A stretch of 64,000 bases of DNA from NCBI GenBank assembly GCA_017513525.1, contig JAFXFC010000052.1, positions 96,468-160,467 of the forward strand. The letters are read 5' to 3'. This stretch comes from Clostridia bacterium. GTDB taxonomy: Bacteria; Bacillota; Clostridia; Oscillospirales; Acutalibacteraceae. Of this stretch, positions 36,329 to 44,388 are shown piece by piece. A model generated the notes under the pieces. The model was given only the letters and a program-made list of their open reading frames with translations. It searched no databases and was not told the origin of the DNA. The position numbers were made by a program, and so were the translations under genes. The first letter of the stretch is position 1; each line of letters opens with the position of its first letter.

Positions 36329-36910
36329 ATGGCAGAACAAAACAAAAAAAGAAACAACATCGAAAAACTTACAGAATGTTCCGTGCTTCTGGCACTCTCT
36401 GTAGTGCTAAGCTTTGTGGAGATATGGAAAATGCCCATGGGCGGAGGAATTACACTTTTAAGTATGCTTCCCGTGTGTCTTGTTGCTGTAAAATACGGCA
36501 TAAGCGGCGCACTTCCCACGGCATTTTTATATTCGGTCATTCAGTTTGCAATAGGCTTTGCAAGCGGTAATGTCTTTGTTTACTGCACTACCGCATTCAC
36601 ATGGATCATATGTCTTCTTTTTGACTACATAGTCCCCTTCAGCGTGCTCGGTTTTTCGGGAATATTCAAGAAAAAGCTCGGTAATATCGGAATTATTATA
36701 GGTATAGCACTTATGATAGGTATCCGTTTTATTTGTCACTATATAACAGGTGTTGTTATCTGGGGACAGTGGGCAGAGGGTATGTCGCCGTATCTTTACT
36801 CGCTTATTTATAACGGACAGTATATGCTGCCCGAATGTATATTCACCTGTGTTGCAGCAGGAATTCTTATAAAAATTCCGCAGCTTAAAAAGCTTTTGAA
36901 TGTTAATTAA
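36329..36910 (+). CDS. thiT: Thiamine ECF transporter substrate-binding subunit
   Basis: Membrane S component of 193 residues with six helices. EIWKMPMGGGITLLSMLPV is the thiamine-binding segment of ThiT (YuaJ), and WGQWAEGMSPYLYSLIYNGQYMLPE (core GMSPYLYSLIYNG) is the other signature. It needs a shared energising module (EcfA, EcfA', EcfT) that is not in the window. Expression is expected to fall when TPP is plentiful, through the upstream riboswitch. Confidence 0.95.
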   Translation: MAEQNKKRNNIEKLTECSVLLALSVVLSFVEIWKMPMGGGITLLSMLPVCLVAVKYGISGALPTAFLYSVIQFAIGFASGNVFVYCTTAFTWIICLLFDYIVPFSVLGFSGIFKKKLGNIGIIIGIALMIGIRFICHYITGVVIWGQWAEGMSPYLYSLIYNGQYMLPECIFTCVAAGILIKIPQLKKLLNVN

Positions 36911-36914
36911 AACT

Positions 36915-36955
36915 ATCTCCCGGAGAATTGCTTCTTCGGGAGATTTTAAGTTTTT
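36915..36955 (+). terminator. Intrinsic terminator after thiT
   Basis: atctcccg (36915-36922) pairs with cgggagat (36937-36944), with a further gagaa/ttctt extension inside, followed by tttaagttttt. Confidence 0.85.
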
Positions 36956-37054
36956 ATAAAGAAATATAATTTATCATAGCTGAGTTAAAAAGGTATTGAA
37001 TTATCTTATTAAAAATGTTACACTTTAATGAATACTATTCTCGGAGGAAAAAAT

Positions 37055-39253
37055 ATGAACGACGAAAATAAGAATCAGAATCTTTCCGGCGAAGGTGAAA
37101 ATGAAGAGCAAAAGCTCAATGAAGAGCTTGAAACACTTCGTGATACTTTCCAGGAAAAATATGATGAAAGTGTGGAAGAGGCAAATGCCGCTCCTGTAAT
37201 TCAGGAGCTTGAAGAGGGCGAAGAAGAGGAAGAGCCCGAAGATGAAGAAAATGAGGATACAGCAGTTCCCGTAGCCGAAAAGGCTCCCAAAAAGAAAAGA
37301 AAAACAGGCAAAATAATTGCAATAGCAATTCCTGTCATTTTGGTTGTGCTTGTTGTAGGTTCATTGCTCGCTTATGTTGTGTCATCAATGACAAATCCCA
37401 ATTTCAGCTCTTTTATAAGCGCTTATGCACAGGCAACATCTGCTGAAAAATATGAAGACAAGATAACTTATCTTGAACAGGCACTGAAGTATTGCTCTGA
37501 TGAGGATTCTGTTTTTCAGAATGCAATGGCAACAACTATTCTCGAAGAAATAGTCGTTGCAAAATATAATGAAGAAGGCTTCACGGCTGCGTTTTCATAT
37601 ATGAATTCTAATATGAGCGCACAGCAGATTTCAAACCCCGTAACATCCGAATTTAAGAAGATAATAAAAATTACGGATGAAATCAAGAAGCTTTCTCTTG
37701 AAGCTTATGATAAGGTTTTTGAAAATCTCGGTGACTCCGAAACTGTTCCCGAAGCAGATGTTCTTTCACAGGGACTTTCTGTTCCCGCTGATGTTAAGGA
37801 TAATGTAAATGAGCTTCTCAAAGCCATTGCCGAAGGCTATATCGGAAGCAAAACCGCTGAGGGACTGGAAGATTCTCTCGTGGCAATGAACTATTATGCA
37901 AACGCATATTCGGGCTTCCTTTCTTTAGGTGCCGATTCAAGAGCACTTGCCGAAAAGATAAGTGTTACTCTTTATAATAAAGGATTGGTCGTTGAAGCAG
38001 CAGCTTTTGCTTCTGTTGCAATTGATCCTACACAAGAAAATGTAAATGCTGATTATACAAAATTCAGAGAATATCTTTCAGCTTATGAAAATTTAAATAT
38101 CAGTGTTTTAACACTTGCACAGGAAGCTCTCGACAATGAAAAAACAGACAGTGAAAGCATTCTCGCACTTGTTAAAGACAGTGCTGAAATTTCAGATGAA
38201 AACGCAAAAACAGTCGCTTCATTTGTTGAATATGCAATTAAAGGCATAAATTCCGAAAAAGAGCATAATCTTACAAAGGCATCTTCAAATTATGCTACTC
38301 TTGCATCAGTACTTGACGCTTTCGGTATGACAGATGTATCTGTACACCTTAAAACGGCAAAAACCATTTTTGATTGCGGCAATCTTCCCGATGCAAAAAC
38401 TATTGTGGAAACATATCTTACTGATGAAGCAATGGAAGCTGCAACTGCAGAGGATAAGGCTATTCGTGACAATATGATTGAAGTCTTTGATGCTCTTACT
38501 GCTGCCAGCGATGTGTTTTCACCCTACTATTCCGAGTATTATCAGTACGGCACACCAATGAATTATGAAGAGGTAAGTGCTGCTCTTAATGAATTGATTA
38601 CAGAAGATTCTTCGGATTACGAAAAAGGTTTTGTGAATTACTGCCTTTATTTCGCAGCAGTAGCTTCAGAAGATAATGTCCAGACAAAGCCCCTTATTGA
38701 TGCAATGGCTTCTTATATGCCTGATCTTCCTTTTGTTTTCGGATATTATTATATTGATGAATATGTAATTGATAAAAATTACAAAGCAGCGGCAAATTAT
38801 GCAAAGAAGCTTCTCGAAATAAATGTTGCTGATGAATATGCAAACAGCGTAATTGCTCTTTCTGAGCGTATAAACGGTAATCTTGATGCATCAATTGAAG
38901 CAGCACTCAAGGGAGTTGAGCTTTCAGGCTCTTCCACGGATTGCGGTAAGCAGTTGGCAATCAGCTATATGCTTAAGGGCGAATATGAAAGTGCATTCGG
39001 ATATCTTCTTACTCTTTATACAAACAATATGTCTGTAGATTCATGTGACCTGCTTCTTGTGTTTAATGCACTTTATGAGGGTGATGATGCTGACATAAAG
39101 GCAGAGCTTGAAGCAGCTGTTTCCGAAATCAATCAGACCTATTCATATTACGGCGTAACTTCATATGAAGATACAACTGCTATCCTTAACGGCGAAAAGA
39201 CTCTTGAGGATGTATTTATGGCAGGTAATTACGACCTTTCAGACGACAATTAA
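37055..39253 (+). CDS. Membrane-anchored protein with large extracytoplasmic helical domain
   Basis: Protein of 732 residues of unknown function. An acidic cytosolic N-terminus (1-80) and a basic KKKRKTGK stretch lead to one membrane helix (about 92-115). The remaining roughly 600 residues are outside and mostly helical, rich in Ala, Glu, Asn and Tyr; segments such as NLDASIEAALKGVEL and YMLKGEYESAFGYLLTLY look like TPR-like repeats. The ATG at 37055 follows GGAGGA (37043-37048); an ATG at 37028 lacks a site. Followed by a 14-base perfect hairpin. It is probably a scaffold or envelope protein; no enzyme motif was seen. Confidence 0.85.
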   Translation: MNDENKNQNLSGEGENEEQKLNEELETLRDTFQEKYDESVEEANAAPVIQELEEGEEEEEPEDEENEDTAVPVAEKAPKKKRKTGKIIAIAIPVILVVLVVGSLLAYVVSSMTNPNFSSFISAYAQATSAEKYEDKITYLEQALKYCSDEDSVFQNAMATTILEEIVVAKYNEEGFTAAFSYMNSNMSAQQISNPVTSEFKKIIKITDEIKKLSLEAYDKVFENLGDSETVPEADVLSQGLSVPADVKDNVNELLKAIAEGYIGSKTAEGLEDSLVAMNYYANAYSGFLSLGADSRALAEKISVTLYNKGLVVEAAAFASVAIDPTQENVNADYTKFREYLSAYENLNISVLTLAQEALDNEKTDSESILALVKDSAEISDENAKTVASFVEYAIKGINSEKEHNLTKASSNYATLASVLDAFGMTDVSVHLKTAKTIFDCGNLPDAKTIVETYLTDEAMEAATAEDKAIRDNMIEVFDALTAASDVFSPYYSEYYQYGTPMNYEEVSAALNELITEDSSDYEKGFVNYCLYFAAVASEDNVQTKPLIDAMASYMPDLPFVFGYYYIDEYVIDKNYKAAANYAKKLLEINVADEYANSVIALSERINGNLDASIEAALKGVELSGSSTDCGKQLAISYMLKGEYESAFGYLLTLYTNNMSVDSCDLLLVFNALYEGDDADIKAELEAAVSEINQTYSYYGVTSYEDTTAILNGEKTLEDVFMAGNYDLSDDN

Positions 39254-39264
39254 GCTTAATGCGA

Positions 39265-39303
39265 GAAACGGAATTTTGTAACTAATCTGCAAAATTCCGT
39301 TTC
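39265..39303. terminator. Convergent-gene hairpin
   Basis: gaaacggaattttg (39265-39278) and caaaattccgtttc (39290-39303) form a perfect 14-base stem between two convergent genes. It has no long T tract on either side, so termination may be weak, but its position suits a shared transcript end. Confidence 0.65.
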
Positions 39304-39318
39304 CCTGTTGATTTATGA

Positions 39319-39510
39319 TTAAAGATCATCTGCGTCCTGAACGGGAATAAAATCATCGTCATCTTCGGGTTCTCCAAATGTTACAGGTGTACCCGTATAG
39401 CTTCCCAGAACATCATTCACAGGTGGCATTGTACCCGTGAAATGGCGTGAACGGTTATTTTTTTTGAATGCAGTAACCTTAAGTTTCTTTGATTTTCCGT
39501 TATTTTCCAT
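39319..39510 (-). CDS. Small acidic-tailed conserved-type protein
   Basis: Protein of 63 residues with a basic N-terminal third (KSKKLKVTAFKKNNRSR), a central PPVNDVLGSYTGTP and an acidic end EDDDDFIPVQDADDL. Short Firmicutes proteins with a GSYTG block and a PVQDADDL-like end are familiar to me, but their function is unknown. A good ribosome site (GAGGGAGAAT) precedes the ATG, which supports a real gene. No signal peptide or membrane helix. It is convergent with the 732-residue protein gene. Confidence 0.75.
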   Translation of the reverse strand: MENNGKSKKLKVTAFKKNNRSRHFTGTMPPVNDVLGSYTGTPVTFGEPEDDDDFIPVQDADDL

Positions 39511-39599
39511 AATATTCTCCCTCTTGCATTATTAAAGTTGCTGAGTGTAAATATTATTTGTGTATTTTATTAAATTATTCTTATATTTCAAATTTTGTA

Positions 39600-39628
39600 T
39601 TGACACGGCGTTTGATTTGTAGTATATT
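39600..39628 (+). promoter_or_regulatory. Promoter for the Cys-rich secreted protein gene
   Basis: TTGACA (39600-39605), 17-base spacer and TATATT (39623-39628), 50 bases before the ATG at 39679. Confidence 0.75.
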
Positions 39629-39678
39629 TACTTTGTATAGTAATCCTATATCTCTAATTAATGAAAGGGTGTTTTTTG

Positions 39679-40260
39679 ATGAAAAAGATCATTGCAATTT
39701 CTGTAGCTCTTATTCTCGCTTTATCCGTAACGCTTACCGTTTCCGCAACAGTTGCTGAAGACGATGTTATGGCAGTAGCTGATCTCGGCGGTCTTGACAT
39801 TGGTTCCATGCTCGGCGGTCTTGACATTGGTTCCATGCTCGGCGGTATTGACATCGGCGGTATGTTTGATTCTCTCGGCGGCGGACTTGAGCTCGGCGGT
39901 ATCATGGATATGTTCGGCGGTCTCGGCGATTCTCTCGGCGGCGGCGATTCACTCGGTGATTCTCTCGGCGGTTCTCTCGGCGATTCTCTTGGTACTGATG
40001 AGCCCTCAGAAGAGCCTTCTTCTGACGAAGATGACGGTTGCAAGTGTCCTTCCGATTGTCCCTGCGGTGGTAACTGCGGCGACGATTGCGGATGCCAGAA
40101 CGGCGGCGAGTGTGACTGCAAGTATCCTTGCGGCTGCGATAAGGATTGCCCCTGCAACGGTAATTGCGACAGCAATTGCACAGACTGCGGCCCCGACTGC
40201 AGCTGCGGCAAGAAAGAAGAAAACAAGGTTGACAATCCTTACACAGGTGACCTCTTTTAA
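39679..40260 (+). CDS. Secreted Gly/Asp-repeat, Cys-rich protein ending in NPYTG
   Basis: Protein of 193 residues with a signal peptide (1-23, cut near VSA). Residues 35-105 are imperfect repeats of LGGLDIGSM and GDSLGG; 106-120 is an acidic linker; 121-176 packs 18 Cys in 56 residues (CPSDCPCGGNCGDDCGCQ and similar), like a disulfide knot or metal-binding domain. The end is DNPYTGDLF: NPYTG (186-190) fits the class B sortase pattern, yet no hydrophobic helix or basic tail follows, so sorting is doubtful. The ATG at 39679 follows GAAAGGGTG. Function unknown; two class B sortases lie at 15035 and 17703. Confidence 0.85.
   Translation: MKKIIAISVALILALSVTLTVSATVAEDDVMAVADLGGLDIGSMLGGLDIGSMLGGIDIGGMFDSLGGGLELGGIMDMFGGLGDSLGGGDSLGDSLGGSLGDSLGTDEPSEEPSSDEDDGCKCPSDCPCGGNCGDDCGCQNGGECDCKYPCGCDKDCPCNGNCDSNCTDCGPDCSCGKKEENKVDNPYTGDLF
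39784..39837 (+). repeat. Perfect 27-base tandem repeat inside the Cys-rich protein gene
   Basis: The unit beginning ctcggcggtcttgacat occurs at 39784-39810 and 39811-39837 without a mismatch, encoding LGGLDIGSM twice, with a third, diverged copy after it. The identity at DNA level points to recent slippage duplication and a variable-length surface repeat. Confidence 0.9.
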
Positions 40261-40288
40261 TCATTAAGATTATAAAGGATTAACTTAT

Positions 40289-40322
40289 GAGCAGACATTT
40301 CGGTGTCTGCTCTTGTGTTTTT
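40289..40322 (+). terminator. Intrinsic terminator after the Cys-rich protein gene
   Basis: gagcagaca (40289-40297), loop tttcgg, tgtctgctc (40304-40312), then ttgtgttttt. Confidence 0.85.
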
Positions 40323-40433
40323 AAATAAAATATATCGAAAAAAAGACATAGTTCATTTTGTAGTTTCGCTCTAAAAACGAAATTCTGCATATTTTAATTT
40401 AAAACAGCAAAAAAATGAAAAAAAAGAAACACT

Positions 40434-40472
40434 CAGTTTCCGCTGATTTACAGCGGCACTGACTTTTTTTTC
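40434..40472. terminator. Bidirectional terminator next to the uracil-DNA glycosylase gene
   Basis: Nested pairs cagt/actg (40434-40437, 40458-40461) and ccgctg/cagcgg (40440-40445, 40451-40456), with eight T on the plus side and an A-rich run on the other. It probably ends the minus-strand glycosylase transcript. The rest of the 262-base gap (40261-40522) is AT-rich with nothing else recognised. Confidence 0.65.
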
Positions 40473-40522
40473 GGAAAAAATATAATCGGATGTATTATAC
40501 AATGCGGATAATAATGTCAGAA

Positions 40523-41092
40523 TTAAATTTTGATTCCAAGCTCTTTTATTTTGTCCTGTAATTTCAGAAAATCTTCAAGACAGTCGCCTTTTTTTCTCGG
40601 ATCTCTGAGAAGTGCGGCGGGATGGAAGGTTCCCATCATAAGAGTGCCGTTTTTATCGTAAAATTTGCCGTGATCCTTGGTTACTCTGAAGTCGGGGGAA
40701 ATAAGTCTTTGAGCGGAAATTCTTCCTACGCAGACAATAATTTTCGGTCTCATTATGAAAACAAGATTACGAAGCCATTCAATGCACATATCCATTTCGT
40801 CGGGCTTTGGGTCGCGGTTCTTGGGAGGACGGCATTTGAGCATATTTGCTATGTAAATGTTTTCTTTTCTGTCAAGACCTATTCCGTTCAGATAAAGGTC
40901 TAAGAGCTTGCCTCCTCTGCCTACAAAAGGCTCACCCTGAAGGTCTTCATTTTCGCCGGGTGCTTCGCCGATAAAAAGGATCTCGGCGTTCTCATTTCCG
41001 ACACCGAATACGACATTGGTTCTTGTTTCATGAAGAGGACATTTTTTACAGGATAAACAGGAGCTTTTAAGTTCTTCCATTGTATTGAGCAT
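40523..41092 (-). CDS. Uracil-DNA glycosylase, family 4 type (iron-sulfur)
   Basis: DNA repair enzyme of 189 residues removing uracil from DNA. CKKCPLHETRTNVVFGVGN starts with the first two Cys of the iron-sulfur cluster; IGEAPGENEDLQGEPFVGRGGKLLD (core GEAPGENEDLQGEPFVGR) is the active-site motif 1 of family 4 enzymes; MLKCRPPKNRDPKPDE contains the third Cys region; GTFHPAALLR is the second motif with the conserved His. Stand-alone gene. GAGG before the ATG at 41092 supports this start. Confidence 0.95.
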   Translation of the reverse strand: MLNTMEELKSSCLSCKKCPLHETRTNVVFGVGNENAEILFIGEAPGENEDLQGEPFVGRGGKLLDLYLNGIGLDRKENIYIANMLKCRPPKNRDPKPDEMDMCIEWLRNLVFIMRPKIIVCVGRISAQRLISPDFRVTKDHGKFYDKNGTLMMGTFHPAALLRDPRKKGDCLEDFLKLQDKIKELGIKI

Positions 41093-41210
41093 ATTAAAAC
41101 CTCATTTCGATTATTTGTTTGATCCTCAATATATAGGGGATAATTCTGCTTTTATACATTTTATATAATATATTTAGCAGAAAACGCATGTAAAATTATA
41201 AAAATTACAA

Positions 41211-41239
41211 TTGACTTTTTATATGTATTGTTGTAAAAT
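41211..41239 (+). promoter_or_regulatory. Upstream promoter in the long leader of the cohesin-like protein gene
   Basis: TTGACT (41211-41216), 17 bases, TAAAAT (41234-41239). It would give a leader of about 230 bases before 41476. The 383-base gap 41093-41475 holds this and the next promoter; no riboswitch class was recognised in the leader. Confidence 0.6.
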
Positions 41240-41355
41240 AACCTAAGAAAAAAGGCAGTAATAAGAGCTGTCAAATTTCTTCTTAATGATTATACAATAT
41301 CTGTATTTTTATGTCAATTCGAGTAATATTTAATATTTAAATTATTCTTTTTCTA

Positions 41356-41384
41356 TTGACATGTATTATTCGTTGTTGTATAAT
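41356..41384 (+). promoter_or_regulatory. Consensus promoter for the cohesin-like surface protein
   Basis: TTGACA (41356-41361), 17 bases, TATAAT (41379-41384): both boxes are perfect, suggesting strong expression. A small accct/agggt-type hairpin (accctgtaaaagggt) follows at about 41395-41409 in the leader. Confidence 0.9.
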
Positions 41385-41475
41385 ACTTCTGTAAACCCTG
41401 TAAAAGGGTATTTTGTGTATATTTTGAGTCGCAATGCTCATGATATAAAAATATAATAAAGGAAGGTCCTTAAAA

Positions 41476-42222
41476 ATGAAAATTGCAAAAAAAGTGCTTG
41501 CACTCGTAATGGCAGTTGCTATGGTAGCTTGCTTTGCAGCTATGGCTTTTGCTGCAGAAGAAAATTATGTTATCAAAGCTTCTGAAGTTGAAGACAACAT
41601 GTTAACTCTTACAATCGTTGTTAAAGACGGTTCCATGAAAACTTCTGACTGGGTTATCAAGTATGATGCTTCTGCTATGAAGGTTGCTTTTGAAGGTAAA
41701 GACGCTCTTATTTACTTCGGCGGCGATGTAAGCAAGGCTGTTAACAGAGGTAAGATCATGGGTGCTTTCAATGCAGATGATGCGGGCAAAATTCTCTGCG
41801 CTATCACAATGACAGAAACTCTTGCAGAAGATGTTGGTTCTTCTTTTGATGCTGAAGCAGGTTGTGAATTCCTTTGCATCGATTTCGAACTCGTTAATGC
41901 TGATCCTGCTAATGTAGTAGTTACTCTTGAAGAGAAGGATGCTGCTGAAGGTACTCCCGCTATCGCTACTGTTACTCTCTTCCCTAAAGAAGTTGAAGTA
42001 ACTCCCGATCCGGAACCCACTCCCGATCCCGAGCCCATTCCCGATCCCGAGCCTACTCCCGATCCCGAACCTACTCCCGAGCCCACACCCGATCCCGTTC
42101 CCAATCCCGAAACATCCGGTAAGGATGACTTAGATATGGGCGATACAGGCGTTCTTGCAATTGCTGCTGGTGTAGTTGCTCTTGCTGGTGCTGCATTCGT
42201 AGTTTCCAAGAAAAGAAAATAA
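41476..42222 (+). CDS. Cell-surface protein with cohesin-like domain and sortase-type anchor
   Basis: Protein of 248 residues: signal peptide (1-27), a beta-rich domain (about 30-170) with LTLTIVVKDGSMKTSDWVIKYD that resembles cohesin or related carbohydrate-cellulosome modules, a PDPEPTPDPEP linker (176-208), then NPETS (210-214), a hydrophobic helix (225-243) and a KKRK tail. The end is the three-part layout of a sorting signal, with NPETS matching the NPxT[NGS] pattern of class B sortases rather than LPxTG; GDTG just before the helix also resembles degenerate anchors. AAAGGAAGG precedes the start. The cohesin assignment is by fold-like pattern only. Confidence 0.8.
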   Translation: MKIAKKVLALVMAVAMVACFAAMAFAAEENYVIKASEVEDNMLTLTIVVKDGSMKTSDWVIKYDASAMKVAFEGKDALIYFGGDVSKAVNRGKIMGAFNADDAGKILCAITMTETLAEDVGSSFDAEAGCEFLCIDFELVNADPANVVVTLEEKDAAEGTPAIATVTLFPKEVEVTPDPEPTPDPEPIPDPEPTPDPEPTPEPTPDPVPNPETSGKDDLDMGDTGVLAIAAGVVALAGAAFVVSKKRK

Positions 42223-42266
42223 TCAATAATAATTAAAGCATTTTTGCAGTTTTAATTAGGGTTTAT

Positions 42267-42299
42267 AGGAGTTGTTCTTTTTGGAACAACTCCTTTTTC
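42267..42299 (+). terminator. Intrinsic terminator after the cohesin-like gene
   Basis: aggagttgttc (42267-42277), loop tttttg, gaacaactcct (42284-42294), then ttttcc. Confidence 0.88.
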
Positions 42300-42368
42300 C
42301 TATTTAGATTGTAAAACAGAAAACTGAGAATTGACCGCTTCATTAAATCAATTATTATTTTAGGAAGC

Positions 42369-42408
42369 AAAAAAGCAGGCTACTTTAAGTATAAGCCTGC
42401 TTTTTTTT
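42369..42408. terminator. Bidirectional intrinsic terminator
   Basis: aaaaaagcaggct (42369-42381) pairs with agcctgctttttt (42394-42406), giving T runs on both strands. It ends the minus-strand GH13 gene and backs up the terminator at 42267. Confidence 0.9.
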
Positions 42409-42427
42409 GTTTATTCAATTTTTTCAA

Positions 42428-44284
42428 TTAATTATCTGAAAGAACGGCAAAGCCGTCACCGGGGACTATAACGCCGCCGCCGAATCTTACACCGCCGAAT
42501 ACCGGTATCATATCTGTCATATCGGGATTAAGCCAATAAGTTATGGGCTGCGGATTTTTATTTATTACCACGAATATCCTTTTTGCACCCTCTTTGTATC
42601 TTAAGTATGCTACACAGCCAAGGGCAGCGGAAATGGGATAAAATCCACCGTCTTTCAAGACTTCGTATTCTTTGCGTAAAAGTGCAATGTTTTTAGTAAA
42701 ATTCAAAATATCGGTGTTTTCAGCGCCCCAAGGGAAGCAAAATCTGTTAAACGGATCCTTACAGCCTGTAAGACCTGCTTCATCACCGTAATAGATACTC
42801 GGAATGCCCGGTAATGTGAAATTTATTACAAGAGCCATTTTAAGAAGCTTAATGCCTCTTTTTAAGGCTTCGTCACTGATAGAGATATCTGCTTGCATTT
42901 CACGGCTTTTTCCTTCACAGGAAACACCGGAAAGAAGAGTCAGAATTCTTTCCGTATCATGAGTACCCAGGTGATTCATGGCTGAGTGTAGCGCTTCGGG
43001 AGGGTAGTTCTCGGTAATGGAAAAAACGCTGTGCATAAACCTTTCTGCATTTGAATTAAGCAGAAAATCAATTACAGCCTTTCTGAAAGGATAATTCATA
43101 ACGGAATCAAGCTGACTGCCCAAAAGAAACCTTCTTCTTCCGCCGTGGCTTATTTTGTTTGTAGCATCCTCCCAGACTTCGCCCAGAAGGTACTTGTCCT
43201 CTCCGTTTCTTTTTACTGCATCATGCACCTTATCAAGAAAGCCGTCGGGCAGTTCATCCGCAACATCAAGTCTTATACCTGCGGCACCTGCTTTCAGCCA
43301 GAAATCTATAACACCGTTTTCACCTGTGATAAACTGTGAAAAGGAAGAATCTTCTTCTTTTGTTTCGGGAAGGGTATCTATCCCCCACCAGCTTTCATAT
43401 TTGTCGTTTGATTTGCCGAATTTATACCATGAACGGTAAGGGGAGTCGGCTGAATTATAAGCACCTGTACGTTCGTATCTGTTGTATTTATTAAAATAAA
43501 TGCTGTCTGCTCCCGTATGGCTGTAAACGCCGTCTATGATTATTTTTATGCCGTATTCAGCCGCTTTCTCGCAAAGTGAAGAAAAATCTTCTATGGTTCC
43601 GAGCAGTGGGTCGCACTTCTTGTAATCTGCCGTGTCATATCTGTGATTTGAATGCGCTTCACATATGGGATTGAGGTAAATACAGTTTACGCCAAGCGAA
43701 GCAATATAGGAAAGCTTTTCTTCTATTCCCTTAAAGTCCCCGCAAAAATAATCATTATTTCTTATAATTCCGTTTTCATCAGGAAGATAAACGGGTGTTC
43801 CGCCCCAATCGTTACGGATAATTCTGTCTGTGGGAATATTTTCTTTTTTCTTTCCGGAAAAACAGAATCTGTCGGGGAATATCTGATATATGATGCCGCC
43901 CTTTATCCAATCGGGAGTGTGATAATCAGGAGAATATACTGTCAGCTGCCATTTTTCCTTTGAGGATATTTCTCCGAGATGAGTTTCTTTGCCGGCGCCA
44001 ATATCGGTTTTTCCCCAGGAATTCTCATATTGAAAACGGTAGAAAAGAAGCTTTGGCGCATCAAGATATATTTCAGTCTGCCACCATTCTTCAATGCCGT
44101 CGGTATTATCCCATGTCATTGAAATTACGCTGTCTTTTTTGCCGTCCTCGGAAATAATAAGTCTGCAGGCACTCACACCGAAGTCGCGCGGTAAAACTAC
44201 TCTGAGCCACAGGGAATTCCCTGCAGCTACGGCACCGCTTATGGATTTATGCCAGGATTTTGACGGATCAAAAGGACATCGCAT
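42428..44284 (-). CDS. GH13 alpha-glycosidase (neopullulanase / cyclomaltodextrinase type)
   Basis: Cytosolic glycoside hydrolase of 618 residues, no signal peptide. An N-terminal beta domain (1-120) precedes the GH13 barrel. Visible regions: DGVYSHTG (region I), GIRLDVADELP with the nucleophile Asp (II), LLGEVWEDA with the acid Glu (III) and LGTHDTERIL (IV). The layout, with an N-terminal domain and a short C-terminal beta domain, suits cyclomaltodextrinase/neopullulanase enzymes that degrade maltodextrins. The ATG at 44284 (MRCPFDPSK) follows CGGAGG; an ATG seven codons upstream lacks a site. Glycogen phosphorylase is next upstream. Confidence 0.9.
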   Translation of the reverse strand: MRCPFDPSKSWHKSISGAVAAGNSLWLRVVLPRDFGVSACRLIISEDGKKDSVISMTWDNTDGIEEWWQTEIYLDAPKLLFYRFQYENSWGKTDIGAGKETHLGEISSKEKWQLTVYSPDYHTPDWIKGGIIYQIFPDRFCFSGKKKENIPTDRIIRNDWGGTPVYLPDENGIIRNNDYFCGDFKGIEEKLSYIASLGVNCIYLNPICEAHSNHRYDTADYKKCDPLLGTIEDFSSLCEKAAEYGIKIIIDGVYSHTGADSIYFNKYNRYERTGAYNSADSPYRSWYKFGKSNDKYESWWGIDTLPETKEEDSSFSQFITGENGVIDFWLKAGAAGIRLDVADELPDGFLDKVHDAVKRNGEDKYLLGEVWEDATNKISHGGRRRFLLGSQLDSVMNYPFRKAVIDFLLNSNAERFMHSVFSITENYPPEALHSAMNHLGTHDTERILTLLSGVSCEGKSREMQADISISDEALKRGIKLLKMALVINFTLPGIPSIYYGDEAGLTGCKDPFNRFCFPWGAENTDILNFTKNIALLRKEYEVLKDGGFYPISAALGCVAYLRYKEGAKRIFVVINKNPQPITYWLNPDMTDMIPVFGGVRFGGGVIVPGDGFAVLSDN

Positions 44285-44388
44285 CAGTAAACCTCCGATG
44301 AACACTTGAATTTATTATAATAATATTCTAAATAAAACCAAAATGCAATACAGAAATATTTCCGTATTGCAGATTGATTTAATGTGTT

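Noticed and set aside
39654..40235. Ser/Pro-rich open frame opposite the Gly/Asp-repeat protein
   Set aside because: Mirror of the repeat; the plus frame has a signal peptide, promoter and terminator.
41992..42110. Possible CRISPR-like repeat
   Set aside because: The cccgatcccgag-type repeats are in-frame PDPEPT linker codons, with no spacers.
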